Shown here piece by piece: positions 41,843-53,493 of a stretch of DNA of 64,000 nt (positions are counted from its first letter, which is position 1; each line of letters starts with the position of its first letter). The DNA is from DAIDKA01 sp036521075. GTDB taxonomy: Bacteria > Pseudomonadota > Gammaproteobacteria > Steroidobacterales > Steroidobacteraceae. Under the pieces are notes generated by a model. The model had not been told where the DNA came from. It searched no databases and saw only the letters and a program-made list of their open reading frames with translations. Location of the stretch: assembly GCA_036521075.1 (NCBI GenBank), contig DATDIL010000148.1, positions 1 to 64,000 of the forward strand. Direction: 5' to 3'. The translations under genes were made by a program, and so were the position numbers.

Positions 41843-42863
41843 ACACCTGGCACAGGGCATCGACGCTGCTCTGGGTCTGATCCCAGGAGACGACAAAGCG
41901 CGCCGCGGCACCGGCTGCCGGTCCCCAATCGTAGAAACCGAATCCCTGTGCGCGCAGGGCGGTCTTGCCCGCCGCGCCAAGGTCCACGAACAACTCATTG
42001 GCCTCCACCGGATGCAGCAGCCGTGCCGCGGCTGCTGCCGCGACTTGCTGGGCGAGGCGATTGGCGCGATGCGCATGGGTGCGCCATAGACCGCTTTGCA
42101 CATAGGTCAGCAATTGCGCCGCGGCGTAGCGTGACTTGGACAACAGGTGACCGGCGCGCTTGCGGCGCAGCTCGAAGTCGCGCACCAGCCCGGGATCGAA
42201 GAATACGACGGCCTCGGCGGCGAGGGCGCCGTTCTTGGTCGCCCCGAACGAGAGCACATCGACCCCGGCGCGCCAGGTCACCTCGGCCGGGTGGCAATCC
42301 AGAAAATCAATGGCATTGGCGAGGCGCGCGCCGTCCATATGGACTGTCAGGCCATGGCGATGTGCGAGGGCGCTCAGCGCTGCGATGGCGCCTGGACGAT
42401 AGGTGGTTCCCAGCTCCGTGGCCTGGGTCAGCGTGAGGGCCGCAGGCTGTACCGTGTGGACATTTGCCGGATGGGCCGCGAGGGCCTGCTCCAACGCCGG
42501 GCAGTCGATGCGGCCATGATCGCCCCCGATCAGCGTCAGGCGCGCGCCGCCGGAGAAAAACTCGACGGCGCCGCACTCATCCTCCACCACGTGCGCACCC
42601 GAATGCGCATAGACATTCCCGTAGGGCGGCGACAGGGTCGCCAGACTCAATGCATTCGCCGCAGTGCCAGTGCTGACAATGAAGGCGCGTACCGGTTTGC
42701 CGAAGAAATCGCTGAAGAGCGCATCGAGCTGCCGGGTCCAGGGATCATCGCCGTACGCCTTCTGCGGCCCCCCGTTGGCGGCTGCGAGGGCGGCCAGCAG
42801 TTCGGGGGCAACGCTTGCGGTGTTGTCGCTATAGAACGCATGGGTAGCGGACGCCACGGTCAT
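41820..42863 (-). CDS. ltaE: low-specificity L-threonine aldolase
   Basis: A 347-residue PLP enzyme of the threonine aldolase family. It opens YSDNTASVAPELLAALAAAN, has AHSGAHVVEDECGAVEFFSG, and the PLP lysine in SFGATKNGALAAEAVVFFD near residue 205. It splits threonine or allo-threonine into glycine and acetaldehyde (and can run in reverse). It may work with the nearby thr operon in glycine supply, but the genes are 2.2 kb apart. Start ATG 42863 overlaps the end of the ABC permease gene by a few bases, so it may be co-transcribed with the exporter. Confidence 0.88.
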   Translation of the reverse strand: MTVASATHAFYSDNTASVAPELLAALAAANGGPQKAYGDDPWTRQLDALFSDFFGKPVRAFIVSTGTAANALSLATLSPPYGNVYAHSGAHVVEDECGAVEFFSGGARLTLIGGDHGRIDCPALEQALAAHPANVHTVQPAALTLTQATELGTTYRPGAIAALSALAHRHGLTVHMDGARLANAIDFLDCHPAEVTWRAGVDVLSFGATKNGALAAEAVVFFDPGLVRDFELRRKRAGHLLSKSRYAAAQLLTYVQSGLWRTHAHRANRLAQQVAAAAAARLLHPVEANELFVDLGAAGKTALRAQGFGFYDWGPAAGAAARFVVSWDQTQSSVDALCQVFKAAPTA

Positions 42864-43897
42864 TCAGGCCTCCAGCGAAAGGAATAGGCGCCCACGGCCA
42901 GGAAGACCAGGGTGGTGCCGGCGAGGTATGCCAGGTCCACCCTGATCGTTGCCGGTCCGGCCCCGTCCAGTGTGATCGCGCGCACTGCCTGCAGGATATG
43001 GGTCAATGGGAACAGCTGCGCGAGCAGCTGCATCCAGCGTGGCGAACCCTCCAGTGAGAACCACACCCCTGACAGGAGCATCATCGGCCAGGTCAGAAAG
43101 TTCAACAGGCCTCCGACCACCTCCTCGCTGGCAAAGCGCGCGGCGACAATCAGGCCGAAGGCAATGAGGCTCAGTGAGCCCAGTACCGCGACCAGCAGCA
43201 GCAGCGCGTTGCTGCCGGCGTTGTGGAAGTGGATGACCTGGCTGATGCCGATATACAGAATGAGGGTCACGGCAAGTGCGAGGCCTAGGCGGCTCAAGAC
43301 CTGCGCGCTGAGGAACTCGAACGCCGACACCGGGGTGGCCGACAGGCGTTTCAAGAAGCCATTGCGGCGATAGCGCACGACCACGTAGCCGGCGCCCATC
43401 AGGCAGGTGAACATCATGTTCATGCCGAGCACACCTGGAAACAGCCAGTCGATATAGCGCGTGGCGGCGCCGGTAATGGGTTGGCGCACGGCCTGCGGAT
43501 CAGCCTGCAGCAACAACTTCTCGGCCATGTATCCCTTGGGGGAGTCCGCAATGGCCCAGAAGCGCACCGGCCGGCGCCGCAGGTCCAGCAGCAGGTCGAG
43601 GTCATTGCGCGAGACCAGATGAACACCCGCAGCCTCCTGCGGCTGCTCCACGAACTGGAAATATCGCTCACCGAGGAAGGGGTAGCTGGCCGTCGCGGGC
43701 ATTGGCGACAGCACGCCCACCTTGAACAGCGGTCGGGGCGGCCCCCCGAAAATCAATGCCATGGCTACCACAATCGCCACCGGCACGCCCAGTGCGAAAA
43801 TCAGCGAGGTACGGTCCCGCAGGAATTCGAGATTGCGCGCGTGCCACACGGCCGCGAGACGTCGGGAGGCGCGGCGCAGGTCGGTAAGCACGCTCAT
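42860..43897 (-). CDS. ABC-2 type transporter permease
   Basis: A 345-residue membrane protein with about six helices. An N-terminal helix (residues about 30-50) is followed by a large loop of about 150 residues, then five helices near the C-terminus including LSLIAFGLIVAARFASEEVVGGLLNFLTWPMMLLSGVWF, which matches the ABC-2/NatB-type exporters. It forms the pore for the neighbouring ATPase. Its ATG overlaps the ATPase stop (ATGA). The substrate is unknown; related systems export sodium, antibiotics or lipids. Confidence 0.88.
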   Translation of the reverse strand: MSVLTDLRRASRRLAAVWHARNLEFLRDRTSLIFALGVPVAIVVAMALIFGGPPRPLFKVGVLSPMPATASYPFLGERYFQFVEQPQEAAGVHLVSRNDLDLLLDLRRRPVRFWAIADSPKGYMAEKLLLQADPQAVRQPITGAATRYIDWLFPGVLGMNMMFTCLMGAGYVVVRYRRNGFLKRLSATPVSAFEFLSAQVLSRLGLALAVTLILYIGISQVIHFHNAGSNALLLLVAVLGSLSLIAFGLIVAARFASEEVVGGLLNFLTWPMMLLSGVWFSLEGSPRWMQLLAQLFPLTHILQAVRAITLDGAGPATIRVDLAYLAGTTLVFLAVGAYSFRWRPE

Positions 43898-44796
43898 GCG
43901 CGCAGGTCCTTGCCGGTCAGTTCCAGGAACAGATCTTCGAGATTGGGCGGCCGGATGCGCAGATGCGCCAGGGAAACCGCGGACTGCATCAACGTGCGCA
44001 ACGTACCCTCCAAGTCATTGGTCGTGAGCTCGACACGCCCGCCGGCCTCGAAGTACGCAAGCCCCAGAGCCCGTGCGGCCGGCGTCCAGTCCTCGGCGGG
44101 CAATTCCAGCAGCACCGCCTTGAAATGCTGGCGCAGCAACGCCTGCGGCGCGCCTTGCGCGATGATCTTGCCATGGTCCACGATCACGATCTCATCGCAC
44201 AGCAGCTCGGCCTCCTCCATGTAGTGCGTGGTGAGGATGATGGTCTTGCGCTGCGCCTTGATCGACTGCACGAGCTCCCAGAAGCGCCGCCGGGCCTGCG
44301 GATCAAGGCCGGTGGTGGGTTCATCCAGGAACAGGATGGAGGGGTCATTGACCAGTGCAACGCCCAGCAACAGGCGCTGCAGCTGTCCGCCGGAGAGCTT
44401 TTTGTTGTCGCGCTTGAGCAGCTTCTCCAGCGCGCACAGGCGGATTATTTCCTGCACCGGCAGGCCGTGATCGTAGAGGCCACGAAACAGGTTCAGGGTC
44501 TGGCGCACCGTCAGATAGTCCTGCAGGGCGGTTTTCTGGAACAGGATGCCGGCCTCGGCGCGGAAGCGCTCCCCGAGCGGCAGGCCCCGGTAACGAACCG
44601 CGCCCGCGGTGGGCGCCAGGATGCCCTCCATGATCTCGATCGTGGTGGTTTTGCCGGCCCCATTGGGCCCCAGCAGACCGAAGCAGCAGCCCTCCGGCAC
44701 GCTGAAGGAGATGCCATCGACGGCGGTATTGTCCGCGTAGCGCTTGACGAGGCTGTCTACCCGCAGCAGCGCGCCATCCGGTGAGTCGATTATCAT
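43894..44796 (-). CDS. ABC transporter ATP-binding protein
   Basis: A 300-residue ATPase. Walker A is GPNGAGKTTT near residue 43; the signature is LSGGQLQRL near 140; Walker B is ILFLDEPTTGLDPQARR near 160; the switch His is in ILTTHYMEEAELLCDE. It powers the permease encoded next. The N-terminus is set at ATG 44796 (MIIDSP), since a longer in-frame extension does not resemble the family. It diverges from the zinc-peptidase gene, with the two starts only 8 bases apart. Confidence 0.93.
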   Translation of the reverse strand: MIIDSPDGALLRVDSLVKRYADNTAVDGISFSVPEGCCFGLLGPNGAGKTTTIEIMEGILAPTAGAVRYRGLPLGERFRAEAGILFQKTALQDYLTVRQTLNLFRGLYDHGLPVQEIIRLCALEKLLKRDNKKLSGGQLQRLLLGVALVNDPSILFLDEPTTGLDPQARRRFWELVQSIKAQRKTIILTTHYMEEAELLCDEIVIVDHGKIIAQGAPQALLRQHFKAVLLELPAEDWTPAARALGLAYFEAGGRVELTTNDLEGTLRTLMQSAVSLAHLRIRPPNLEDLFLELTGKDLRA

Positions 44797-44804
44797 GGAG
44801 TGAA

Positions 44805-45566
44805 TTGAACCAGCTTTTCCTTTGGTCCGACACTGACACGCAACCCTGGGTGGTGCGCGAGAGCCGGCGCGCACGGCGTCTGGCGGTCCGCGTGCATCGG
44901 ACCGGGCGGGTCGAGGTCGTCGTGCCACCGCGTACCTCCCGGGCGACCGTGAGCGCCTTCGTGAGCCAGTATCGGGATTGGATCGAGACCCGCCGGCAGG
45001 CGGCATTGCGGCAGAAGCCGCCCGATACCCCGTTTCCACCCACGCGGATCGCGCTGCCGGGGGTGTACGAATCCTGGCGCGTTCATCTGGCCGGCGGGAC
45101 CGGGCGGCTGCGGATCCGTGAGCCTCAGGAGATGGATGAGCCGCAGGGCCCGTCGGCTGCCCGCGGGGATGAACTGCTGGTCATCGCCGGCAATATCGGC
45201 TCACCGCAGCAGCTTGCGCAGGCCCTGCGCCGCTGGCTGATCGGTCGGGCTCGAACCCTCCTGGCCGACCATCTGGCCGACTGTGCGCGCGAGTTCGGCT
45301 TCAGCTACCGCGCTTTGAGCGTGCGCCGGCAGAAGACCCGCTGGGGCAGCTGTTCGGCCGGTGGCACCATCAGCCTGAACTGCTGCATTCTGTTCCAGCC
45401 TCCCGAGGTGCTGCGCTATCTGTTGCTTCACGAACTGTCCCATACCCGGCATCTGAATCATTCCCGGGCGTTCTGGGCAACCGTGGCGGCGTGCTGCCCG
45501 GAGTACCGCAAACTCGATCGGCAATTGCTCGACGGCTGGCGCCGTGTACCATCGTGGCTGTCATGA
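44805..45566 (+). CDS. SprT/YgjP-like zinc metallopeptidase (DUF45)
   Basis: A 253-residue protein with an HExxH zinc motif (LLLHELSHTRHLNH) near residues 209-213 plus a third His four residues further, and RRQKTRWGSCSAGGTISLN just before it: the DUF45/YgjP signature. The N-terminal half reads RRARRLAVRVHRTGRVEVVVP. Peptidase activity is likely, the substrate unknown. The start is TTG at 44805 because GGAG lies 4 bases ahead; a GTG at 44781 without a ribosome site is possible. It ends in an ATGA overlap with tryptophan 2,3-dioxygenase, so the two are coupled. Confidence 0.82.
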   Translation: MNQLFLWSDTDTQPWVVRESRRARRLAVRVHRTGRVEVVVPPRTSRATVSAFVSQYRDWIETRRQAALRQKPPDTPFPPTRIALPGVYESWRVHLAGGTGRLRIREPQEMDEPQGPSAARGDELLVIAGNIGSPQQLAQALRRWLIGRARTLLADHLADCAREFGFSYRALSVRRQKTRWGSCSAGGTISLNCCILFQPPEVLRYLLLHELSHTRHLNHSRAFWATVAACCPEYRKLDRQLLDGWRRVPSWLS

Positions 45567-46420
45567 CCAATCGCCCTTACGACAAGTCCGAGCGGGTGGA
45601 CCTTTCCAATGAGCCGGTCCACTGGGATCTGGGTTCCTCGTTAAGTTATGGCGAGTATTTGCGCCTGGACCAGATCCTTGGCGCGCAGCGGCCGCTGTCC
45701 TACGAACACGACGAGATGATGTTCATCATCGTGCATCAAACTTCCGAGCTGTGGATGCGGCTGTTCCTGCATGAGCTGACGGGCGTGCTGGATTGTGTGC
45801 GTCGGGACAATCTCGGGCCGTCGTTCCGGATGCTGGAGCGCATGGCGCGCGTGCAGACGCAGCTCACGGCAATCTGGGACGTACTGGCGACCATGACGCC
45901 GGCCGACTACTCGGCATTCCGCAACGTGCTGGGACGCTCCTCCGGATTCCAGTCGGTGCAGTACCGTATCCTGGAGTTCACCATCGGCAACAAGAACGCC
46001 GAAGTGATCAACGTCCACCGCAATGATCCGGCGAGCTTCGAGAAACTGCAGCAGGTGCTGGCGGCGCCCTCACTGTATGACGAGGTGCTGCGGCTGCTCA
46101 GCCGCCGTGGCTATGGCATTCCTGAGCATTATCTGTCACGGAATTTCAGCGAGCCGTACCAGTCAAGCAAGCAGGTGGCGGGGGCGTGGCTGGGCGTGTA
46201 TCACAACTCCGAAAAGGAATGGGACCTGTACGAACTCGCCGAACGCCTCATCAACCTCGACCACCAGTTCCAGATCTGGCGCTTCCATCACCTCAAGGCG
46301 GTCGAACGGATCATCGGCCACAAGCGCGGAACCGGCGGCACCAGCGGCGTGCCGTACCTGGCCAAGGCACTGGAACTTAGGTTTTTCCCGGAGCTGTGGC
46401 AGGTGCGGACCTCGATGTGA
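45563..46420 (+). CDS. kynA: tryptophan 2,3-dioxygenase
   Basis: A 285-residue heme dioxygenase. Family motifs are LGAQRPLSYEHDEMMFIIVHQTSELW near the N-terminus (substrate pocket), QSVQYRILEFTIGNKN and the heme-ligand region FQIWRFHHLKAVERIIGHKRGTGGTSGVPYL. It opens the tryptophan ring to N-formylkynurenine. No kynurenine formamidase or kynureninase gene is in view. The start ATG 45563 overlaps the peptidase stop (ATGA). The last 44 bases overlap the convergent msrQ. Confidence 0.94.
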   Translation: MTNRPYDKSERVDLSNEPVHWDLGSSLSYGEYLRLDQILGAQRPLSYEHDEMMFIIVHQTSELWMRLFLHELTGVLDCVRRDNLGPSFRMLERMARVQTQLTAIWDVLATMTPADYSAFRNVLGRSSGFQSVQYRILEFTIGNKNAEVINVHRNDPASFEKLQQVLAAPSLYDEVLRLLSRRGYGIPEHYLSRNFSEPYQSSKQVAGAWLGVYHNSEKEWDLYELAERLINLDHQFQIWRFHHLKAVERIIGHKRGTGGTSGVPYLAKALELRFFPELWQVRTSM

Positions 46421-47039
46421 CGGGCTGGCTCGCCCGCGCCCGATTCATCACGCGCACCACGACGCGAAACCCCAGCAGCACTGCCAGCATTGCCACATAC
46501 AGCAATGGCTGGCGGATGTCCTTTTTCACCTGCCACCAGTAGTGCCACACACCCAGAATCGCGATTACATAGATCAGGCTGTGCAATCGCTGCCAGCGCC
46601 GACCCAGGCGTCGCATCATGTGGTGGGTGGAGGTGACCGCCAGCGGTATCAGCATCAGCAAGGCCGCAAACCCGATCGTGATATAGGGTCGCTTGACGAT
46701 GTCCTGCAGCACATTGCGGTAATCCAGCTGCTGGTCCAGGACCAGGTACACCGTGAAATGCGCGACCAGGTAGAAAAAAGCGAACAATCCGAGCATCCGC
46801 CGCAGGCGCACCAGGTGCGTCCAGCCCGTCAGGCGACGCGCCGGCGTGACGAGCAGGGTCAGCAGCAGGAAGTTAAGGCCAGTCTTGCCACAGGCATGCA
46901 GCAGTTTGGCGACCGGATCCGCTCCCAGGTCCTGGCCAAGCCACCCGAAGGCACCCGCCACGAGCAGCACCGCCGGCACCAGGCTCGCGATGAAGACGCC
47001 GGGTTTGTAGACATAGCGGTAACGTTGTTCGACACTCAT
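46377..47039 (-). CDS. msrQ: MsrQ, heme-binding membrane subunit of the methionine sulfoxide reductase system
   Basis: A 220-residue membrane protein with six hydrophobic segments. It has HACGKTGLNFLLLTLLVTPAR, VRLRRMLGLFAFFYLVAHFTVYLVLD and RWQRLHSLIYVIAILGVWHYWW, with histidines placed as b-type heme ligands, which is the YedZ/MsrQ pattern. It feeds electrons from the quinone pool to MsrP in the periplasm. Its ATG overlaps the msrP stop by one base. A 3' Ala/Pro tail overlaps kynA, so no terminator separates the genes. Confidence 0.92.
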   Translation of the reverse strand: MSVEQRYRYVYKPGVFIASLVPAVLLVAGAFGWLGQDLGADPVAKLLHACGKTGLNFLLLTLLVTPARRLTGWTHLVRLRRMLGLFAFFYLVAHFTVYLVLDQQLDYRNVLQDIVKRPYITIGFAALLMLIPLAVTSTHHMMRRLGRRWQRLHSLIYVIAILGVWHYWWQVKKDIRQPLLYVAMLAVLLGFRVVVRVMNRARASQPVTSRSAPATAPGKT

Positions 47040-47998
47040 CAGAAGTTGCGGCGCAGATCCATCCCCTTGTAGAGGTAGCCGACCTCGTTTTCATAGCCGT
47101 TGAACATCAGGGTCTTCTGGCGCGGCGCGAACAGTCCCTTGCCGATCGGCCGTTCCGTCGCCTGACTCCAGCGCGGGTGATCCACGTGCGGATTCACATT
47201 CGCATAGAAGCCGTATTCGTTGGGCGCCGAGATGGCCCAGGTTGTGGCCGGCTGGGTGGCGACGAAATTTATCTTGACGAGCGACTTGACGCCCTTGAAC
47301 CCGTACTTCCAGGGAGTCACCAGGCGCAAGGGCGCACCATTTTGATTGGGAAGGATCTGTCCGTAGAGCCCGATGGCGATGAGCGCCAGGGGATTCATGG
47401 CCTCATCCAGGCGCAGACCTTCGACATAGGGCCACTGCAGTACATCGTCGCGCTCGCCGGGCATCTGCTTCGGATCCATGAGTGTCACCAGCTGCACGTA
47501 CTTGGCGTTGGAATTGGGTTTCAACTTCTGGATGAGCCCGGAGAACTGAAAGCCCAGCCACGGAATCACCATGGACCAGGCCTCCACGCAGCGGAAGCGA
47601 TACACGCGCTCCTCAAGCGGCAGGCCCTTGATCAGATCATCGAAACCGAACGTACCCCGCACCGCGCATTCGCCGCCAACCGTGACACTCCAGGGCCGGG
47701 GCCGCAGGCTGTGCGCGTTTTGCGCAGGGTCCTCCTTGCTGGTGCCGAATTCGTAAAAGTTGTTGTAGTGAGTGATGTCCTGGAAACTGGTCGGGGCTTC
47801 CTTCACGGAATAGCGGGCGTTGCGGGTGACGAGGAGGTGCGGATCCGGTTTGGGCGCGGCCGGCGCAGCCTGGGCCTTGTGCGCGGCGGCGCTGAGTGTA
47901 CCGGCCATCGCACCGGCCAGCAGTTCGCGACGGTTCAGGAATGCGTCCAGGGGTGTTATTTCCGATGACCGGGGGCGTGCGGGCTGTCTTGCTTTCAT
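47039..47998 (-). CDS. msrP: MsrP, periplasmic molybdopterin methionine sulfoxide reductase
   Basis: A 319-residue Tat-exported oxidoreductase. A twin-Arg signal (LNRRELLAGAMAGTL) leads the protein; the Mo ligand Cys lies in YRFRCVEAWSM, and GLPLEERV, GFQFSGLIQKLKPNS and GFKGVKSLVKINFV are family segments. MsrPQ repairs oxidised methionines in periplasmic proteins, for example after hypochlorite stress. I start at 47998 because GGAGAG precedes it and the Tat signal begins there; the longer frame runs to 48247. It is first in the msrP-msrQ pair. Confidence 0.93.
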   Translation of the reverse strand: MKARQPARPRSSEITPLDAFLNRRELLAGAMAGTLSAAAHKAQAAPAAPKPDPHLLVTRNARYSVKEAPTSFQDITHYNNFYEFGTSKEDPAQNAHSLRPRPWSVTVGGECAVRGTFGFDDLIKGLPLEERVYRFRCVEAWSMVIPWLGFQFSGLIQKLKPNSNAKYVQLVTLMDPKQMPGERDDVLQWPYVEGLRLDEAMNPLALIAIGLYGQILPNQNGAPLRLVTPWKYGFKGVKSLVKINFVATQPATTWAISAPNEYGFYANVNPHVDHPRWSQATERPIGKGLFAPRQKTLMFNGYENEVGYLYKGMDLRRNF

Positions 47999-48036
47999 TG
48001 CGACTCTCCATTGACCTGCGCTCGAGCGCCGAAATT

Positions 48037-48699
48037 CTAAGGCGGCGCGCGCCAGTTGGCGAATGGTGTGATACCCATGGCATGCGCAAGACGAATCGTA
48101 CGCGGCGAGGCATTGACCAGACGTGGGAAGTCGGCCAACCGCAGGTGCGCCAGATCGCTGCGCGCGTTGCCATAAGCGACGCTCTGCAGGCCCGGGTGCT
48201 GCTGCTTGAGCTGCACGAAGCGGCGCACTTTCTCCGCCCCGCGGCAATTGGCGGTCGTGAGCGCGCCGGTCAGGCGCCCGGAAGCATCGAACGCCACGCC
48301 GGTGCAGATGACTGCGTTGAACTGCAGCGCCTGGGCGATCTGCGGCACGTACAAGTCGGTGCTGGCGCTCATGAGCACCAGCAGATCACCCGCCGCACGG
48401 TGTGCCTTGATCATGGCCAGTGCGCCCGGACTGCTGCCTGCCGAGATGGTCCAGGGCACGAACTCCCGCGTCCACGCCGCCAGCTGTTCCCGAGTGACCC
48501 CGCCCAGGGTGCCGCGCAAGAACGCGGATTTGACCTCGCCGTGGTCGGCAGCGCCGATGGCGAAGGCGGCAAGCGTGGGCAGCAGCCGCGCCATCCGCAG
48601 GCGGCTGCGGCCGGAACGTGTCAGGTAACCGCTCACATAGGGCAGCAGCGTGTCACGATTCGTGACGGTGCCATCCAGATCGAAGACGACCAGCCGCAT
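48037..48699 (-). CDS. HAD-superfamily phosphatase (subfamily IB)
   Basis: A 220-residue hydrolase. Motif I is VVFDLDGTVTNRDT with the nucleophile Asp; motif II is LLVLMSAST; motif III is near the Lys in GAEKVRRF; motif IV is AYGNARSDLAHL. The cap is of the IB (SerB-like) type. Such proteins dephosphorylate small molecules. Given the SerB-like pattern a phosphoserine- or glycerophosphate-type substrate is plausible, but not provable. It stands between msrP and acnA on the same strand. Confidence 0.82.
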   Translation of the reverse strand: MRLVVFDLDGTVTNRDTLLPYVSGYLTRSGRSRLRMARLLPTLAAFAIGAADHGEVKSAFLRGTLGGVTREQLAAWTREFVPWTISAGSSPGALAMIKAHRAAGDLLVLMSASTDLYVPQIAQALQFNAVICTGVAFDASGRLTGALTTANCRGAEKVRRFVQLKQQHPGLQSVAYGNARSDLAHLRLADFPRLVNASPRTIRLAHAMGITPFANWRAPP

Positions 48700-48725
48700 C
48701 GGGTTACGTGCGGCCCGGTTAAGGT

Positions 48726-51419
<2,694 letters not shown>

Positions 51420-51434
51420 GAATCTCTCCGGTCT

Positions 51435-51447
51435 TGCATGAGGCGCA
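51435..51447. promoter_or_regulatory. candidate LysR T-N11-A site, distal
   Basis: A 13-base T-N11-A element (TGC...GCA arms around 7 bases) in the 90-base gap between the divergent acnA and lysR genes. It fits a LysR-type recognition site, but short motifs of this kind occur by chance. Confidence 0.3.
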
Positions 51448-51496
51448 TTTTGCGTCATTGGCGGTGAGGAGTAAAATGACTTTAACTACCTCATTG

Positions 51497-51511
51497 ATGC
51501 ATATTCTGCAT
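51497..51511. promoter_or_regulatory. candidate LysR T-N11-A site at the lysR start
   Basis: A 15-base dyad, ATGCA-N5-TGCAT, whose T-N11-A core runs 51498-51510. It reaches into the ATG of the lysR gene, as expected for an autorepressed LysR gene. Together with the distal element it could let the protein act on both lysR and acnA. Confidence 0.4.
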
Positions 51512-52445
51512 GAAAATAGACACCCTCGGAGTCCAGGCGTTTGTCGCCATTGCAGAGAGCGGGTCCTTCAATCGGGCCGCGGCCGCGCTCAGCATCACGC
51601 AAAGTGCCTTGAGTCGTCGCTTGCGGGGACTTGAGAGCGACCTTGGCGTTCGTTTGATTGAGCGAACGACGCGGACCGTAGCCCTATCCCGATCCGGAGA
51701 AGGGTTCCTGCCGCAGGCGCGCCGACTGCTCGGCGAGCTTGCGGCTTCCTTGAATGAGATTCGCGAGACGGGTAATGCGATGCGAGGCGATGTGACCCTG
51801 GCCTGCGTGCCGACAATGGGGGTTCACTATCTGCCGGAGGTGCTGCGCGAATACGCAAAACACTTTCCGAACAATCGAATCCGATTACTCGATCACGCTT
51901 CGTCGGCCGTCGCGGAGGCGGTATTGAGCCGTGAGGCCGAATTCGGCATTAACGTTGCCCGGCTCCGTCATGCGGACCTGGACAGCACCCCGCTGCTGCA
52001 AGACAGTTTCGTGCTGGTGTGCAGGCGCGATCACCCGTTGGCGGAGCATCGTCGGGTGTCATGGCAGCAGCTGAAAGGTCATCGCCTCATATTTCCAGGT
52101 GCGAGCAGCAGCAACGAGCCGCTGCTTGAGCAGGCCTTGGGCGCAGAACATCGCTCACTGGCCATTTTCTACGAGGTGCAGCGCAGTTCGACAGCCGTCG
52201 GCCTGGTCGCGCAGGGGGTGGGTATAGCGGTGGTGCCGCGTCTGGCCATGCAAAATGGCGCGTATCCCAGTCTGCGAGTGGTGGACCTGGTTGCCCCGAC
52301 GGTCTCGAGAACCTTTAATCTGCTCACGCGCAAGGGGGCCGTCCTGTCACCGGCAGCTCGTAATCTCTACGAGTTGCTGCTTGAGCGCCGCTCGGGGTTC
52401 AGAACGCGCGCTGCGGGACTGTCGCAGCCGAAGTCACTGCGCTGA
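51510..52445 (+). CDS. LysR-family transcriptional regulator
   Basis: A 311-residue LysR regulator. The N-terminal helix-turn-helix is FNRAAAALSITQSALSRRLR at about 20-39; the co-inducer domain follows from 90, with GDVTLACVPTMGVHYLPEVL. ATG at 51510 starts it naturally (MKIDTLGVQAFVAIAESGSF), but it lacks a ribosome site. A strong GAGGAG at 51466-51471 instead feeds an ATG at 51476 in a different frame that runs into lysR. It diverges from acnA and may control it. The 3' end overlaps the convergent mnmA by 47 bases. Confidence 0.88.
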   Translation: MKIDTLGVQAFVAIAESGSFNRAAAALSITQSALSRRLRGLESDLGVRLIERTTRTVALSRSGEGFLPQARRLLGELAASLNEIRETGNAMRGDVTLACVPTMGVHYLPEVLREYAKHFPNNRIRLLDHASSAVAEAVLSREAEFGINVARLRHADLDSTPLLQDSFVLVCRRDHPLAEHRRVSWQQLKGHRLIFPGASSSNEPLLEQALGAEHRSLAIFYEVQRSSTAVGLVAQGVGIAVVPRLAMQNGAYPSLRVVDLVAPTVSRTFNLLTRKGAVLSPAARNLYELLLERRSGFRTRAAGLSQPKSLR

Positions 52446-53493
52446 TCGTTCCGCCGCCCAGGCACAGATCGCCGTCATAGGCGACCGCGAATTGACCGGG
52501 CGTGAGCGCGCGCTGCGGTTGATCAAAGATGACGCGCAAAGTGCCATTCACCCCGGGCTGCAGGAGGGCGGGTTGGTCGGTGTGGCGATGGCGCACCCGT
52601 ACCGTGCAGCGTCGGGGGGCGGTAGGCGGGGTGACCAGCCAGTGCAGGTTCTCGCAGTGAAGTTCGCGCGCACACAGCAGCGGATGATCGTGACCCTGCA
52701 CGGCGATCAGCCGATTGCGTGGCCCATCCTTGGCCGCCACGTACCAGGGCGCCGCGTCCCCATCGTGGCGGCCGCCGATGCCCAAGCCGCCGCGCTGGCC
52801 AAGCGTGTAGAACGCCAGTCCATGGTGAGTCCCAAGCTGTTGCCCGTCCGGGGATTCAATCGGGCCGGGAGTCTCCGGAATGTATTGGCGCAGGAATTCC
52901 CGGAACGGCCGTTCGCCAATGAAGCAGATACCGGTACTGTCGGGCTTGTCGAATACCGGCAGACCCGCGCGCCGCGCGCGCTCGCGTACCTGGGTTTTCG
53001 TGTAATCGCCGAGGGGCATGAGTGCCTGGCCCAGATCAGTGCGGTGCACGGCGTGCAGAAAATAGGTCTGATCCTTCCCGGTATCCACCGCTTTGCGCAA
53101 CTGCACGGTGCCGTCCTGATAAAGGCGCGCGTAGTGTCCCGTGGCGAAACGCCTGGCACCGAGGCGCCGCGCGTGACGCAGGGCCACCCCAAACTTCACC
53201 TCGCGATTGCACAGCACATCGGGGTTCGGGGTACGACCGGCGCGATGCTCGGCCAGAAAATACTCAAACACTCGGCTGCGATACTCGGCCGCGAAGTTGG
53301 CCCGATGCAGGGGAATGCCCAGGACGCGCGCCACCGCACGGGCGTCTTGATAATCCTGTGCCTGGGTACAGTAGGCATCATTCTCGTCCCAGTTGCTCAT
53401 GAACAGCCCGTGCACTTCCAGCCCCTGCTCCACCAGCAGCAGGGCCGCAACCGCCGAATCCACACCGCCCGACAGACCTACGATCACTCTCAT
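52399..53493 (-). CDS. mnmA: tRNA-specific 2-thiouridylase MnmA
   Basis: A 364-residue enzyme. The ATP-pyrophosphatase loop GLSGGVDSAVAA is at residues 6-17; the two catalytic cysteines are Cys95 (NPDVLCNREVKF) and Cys190 (DSTGICFIGE). It adds sulfur to U34 of tRNAs for Lys, Glu and Gln. Its ATG overlaps the Nudix gene stop (ATGA), and the 3' end overlaps lysR by 47 bases. The length matches E. coli MnmA. Confidence 0.95.
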   Translation of the reverse strand: MRVIVGLSGGVDSAVAALLLVEQGLEVHGLFMSNWDENDAYCTQAQDYQDARAVARVLGIPLHRANFAAEYRSRVFEYFLAEHRAGRTPNPDVLCNREVKFGVALRHARRLGARRFATGHYARLYQDGTVQLRKAVDTGKDQTYFLHAVHRTDLGQALMPLGDYTKTQVRERARRAGLPVFDKPDSTGICFIGERPFREFLRQYIPETPGPIESPDGQQLGTHHGLAFYTLGQRGGLGIGGRHDGDAAPWYVAAKDGPRNRLIAVQGHDHPLLCARELHCENLHWLVTPPTAPRRCTVRVRHRHTDQPALLQPGVNGTLRVIFDQPQRALTPGQFAVAYDGDLCLGGGTISAVTSAATVPQRAF

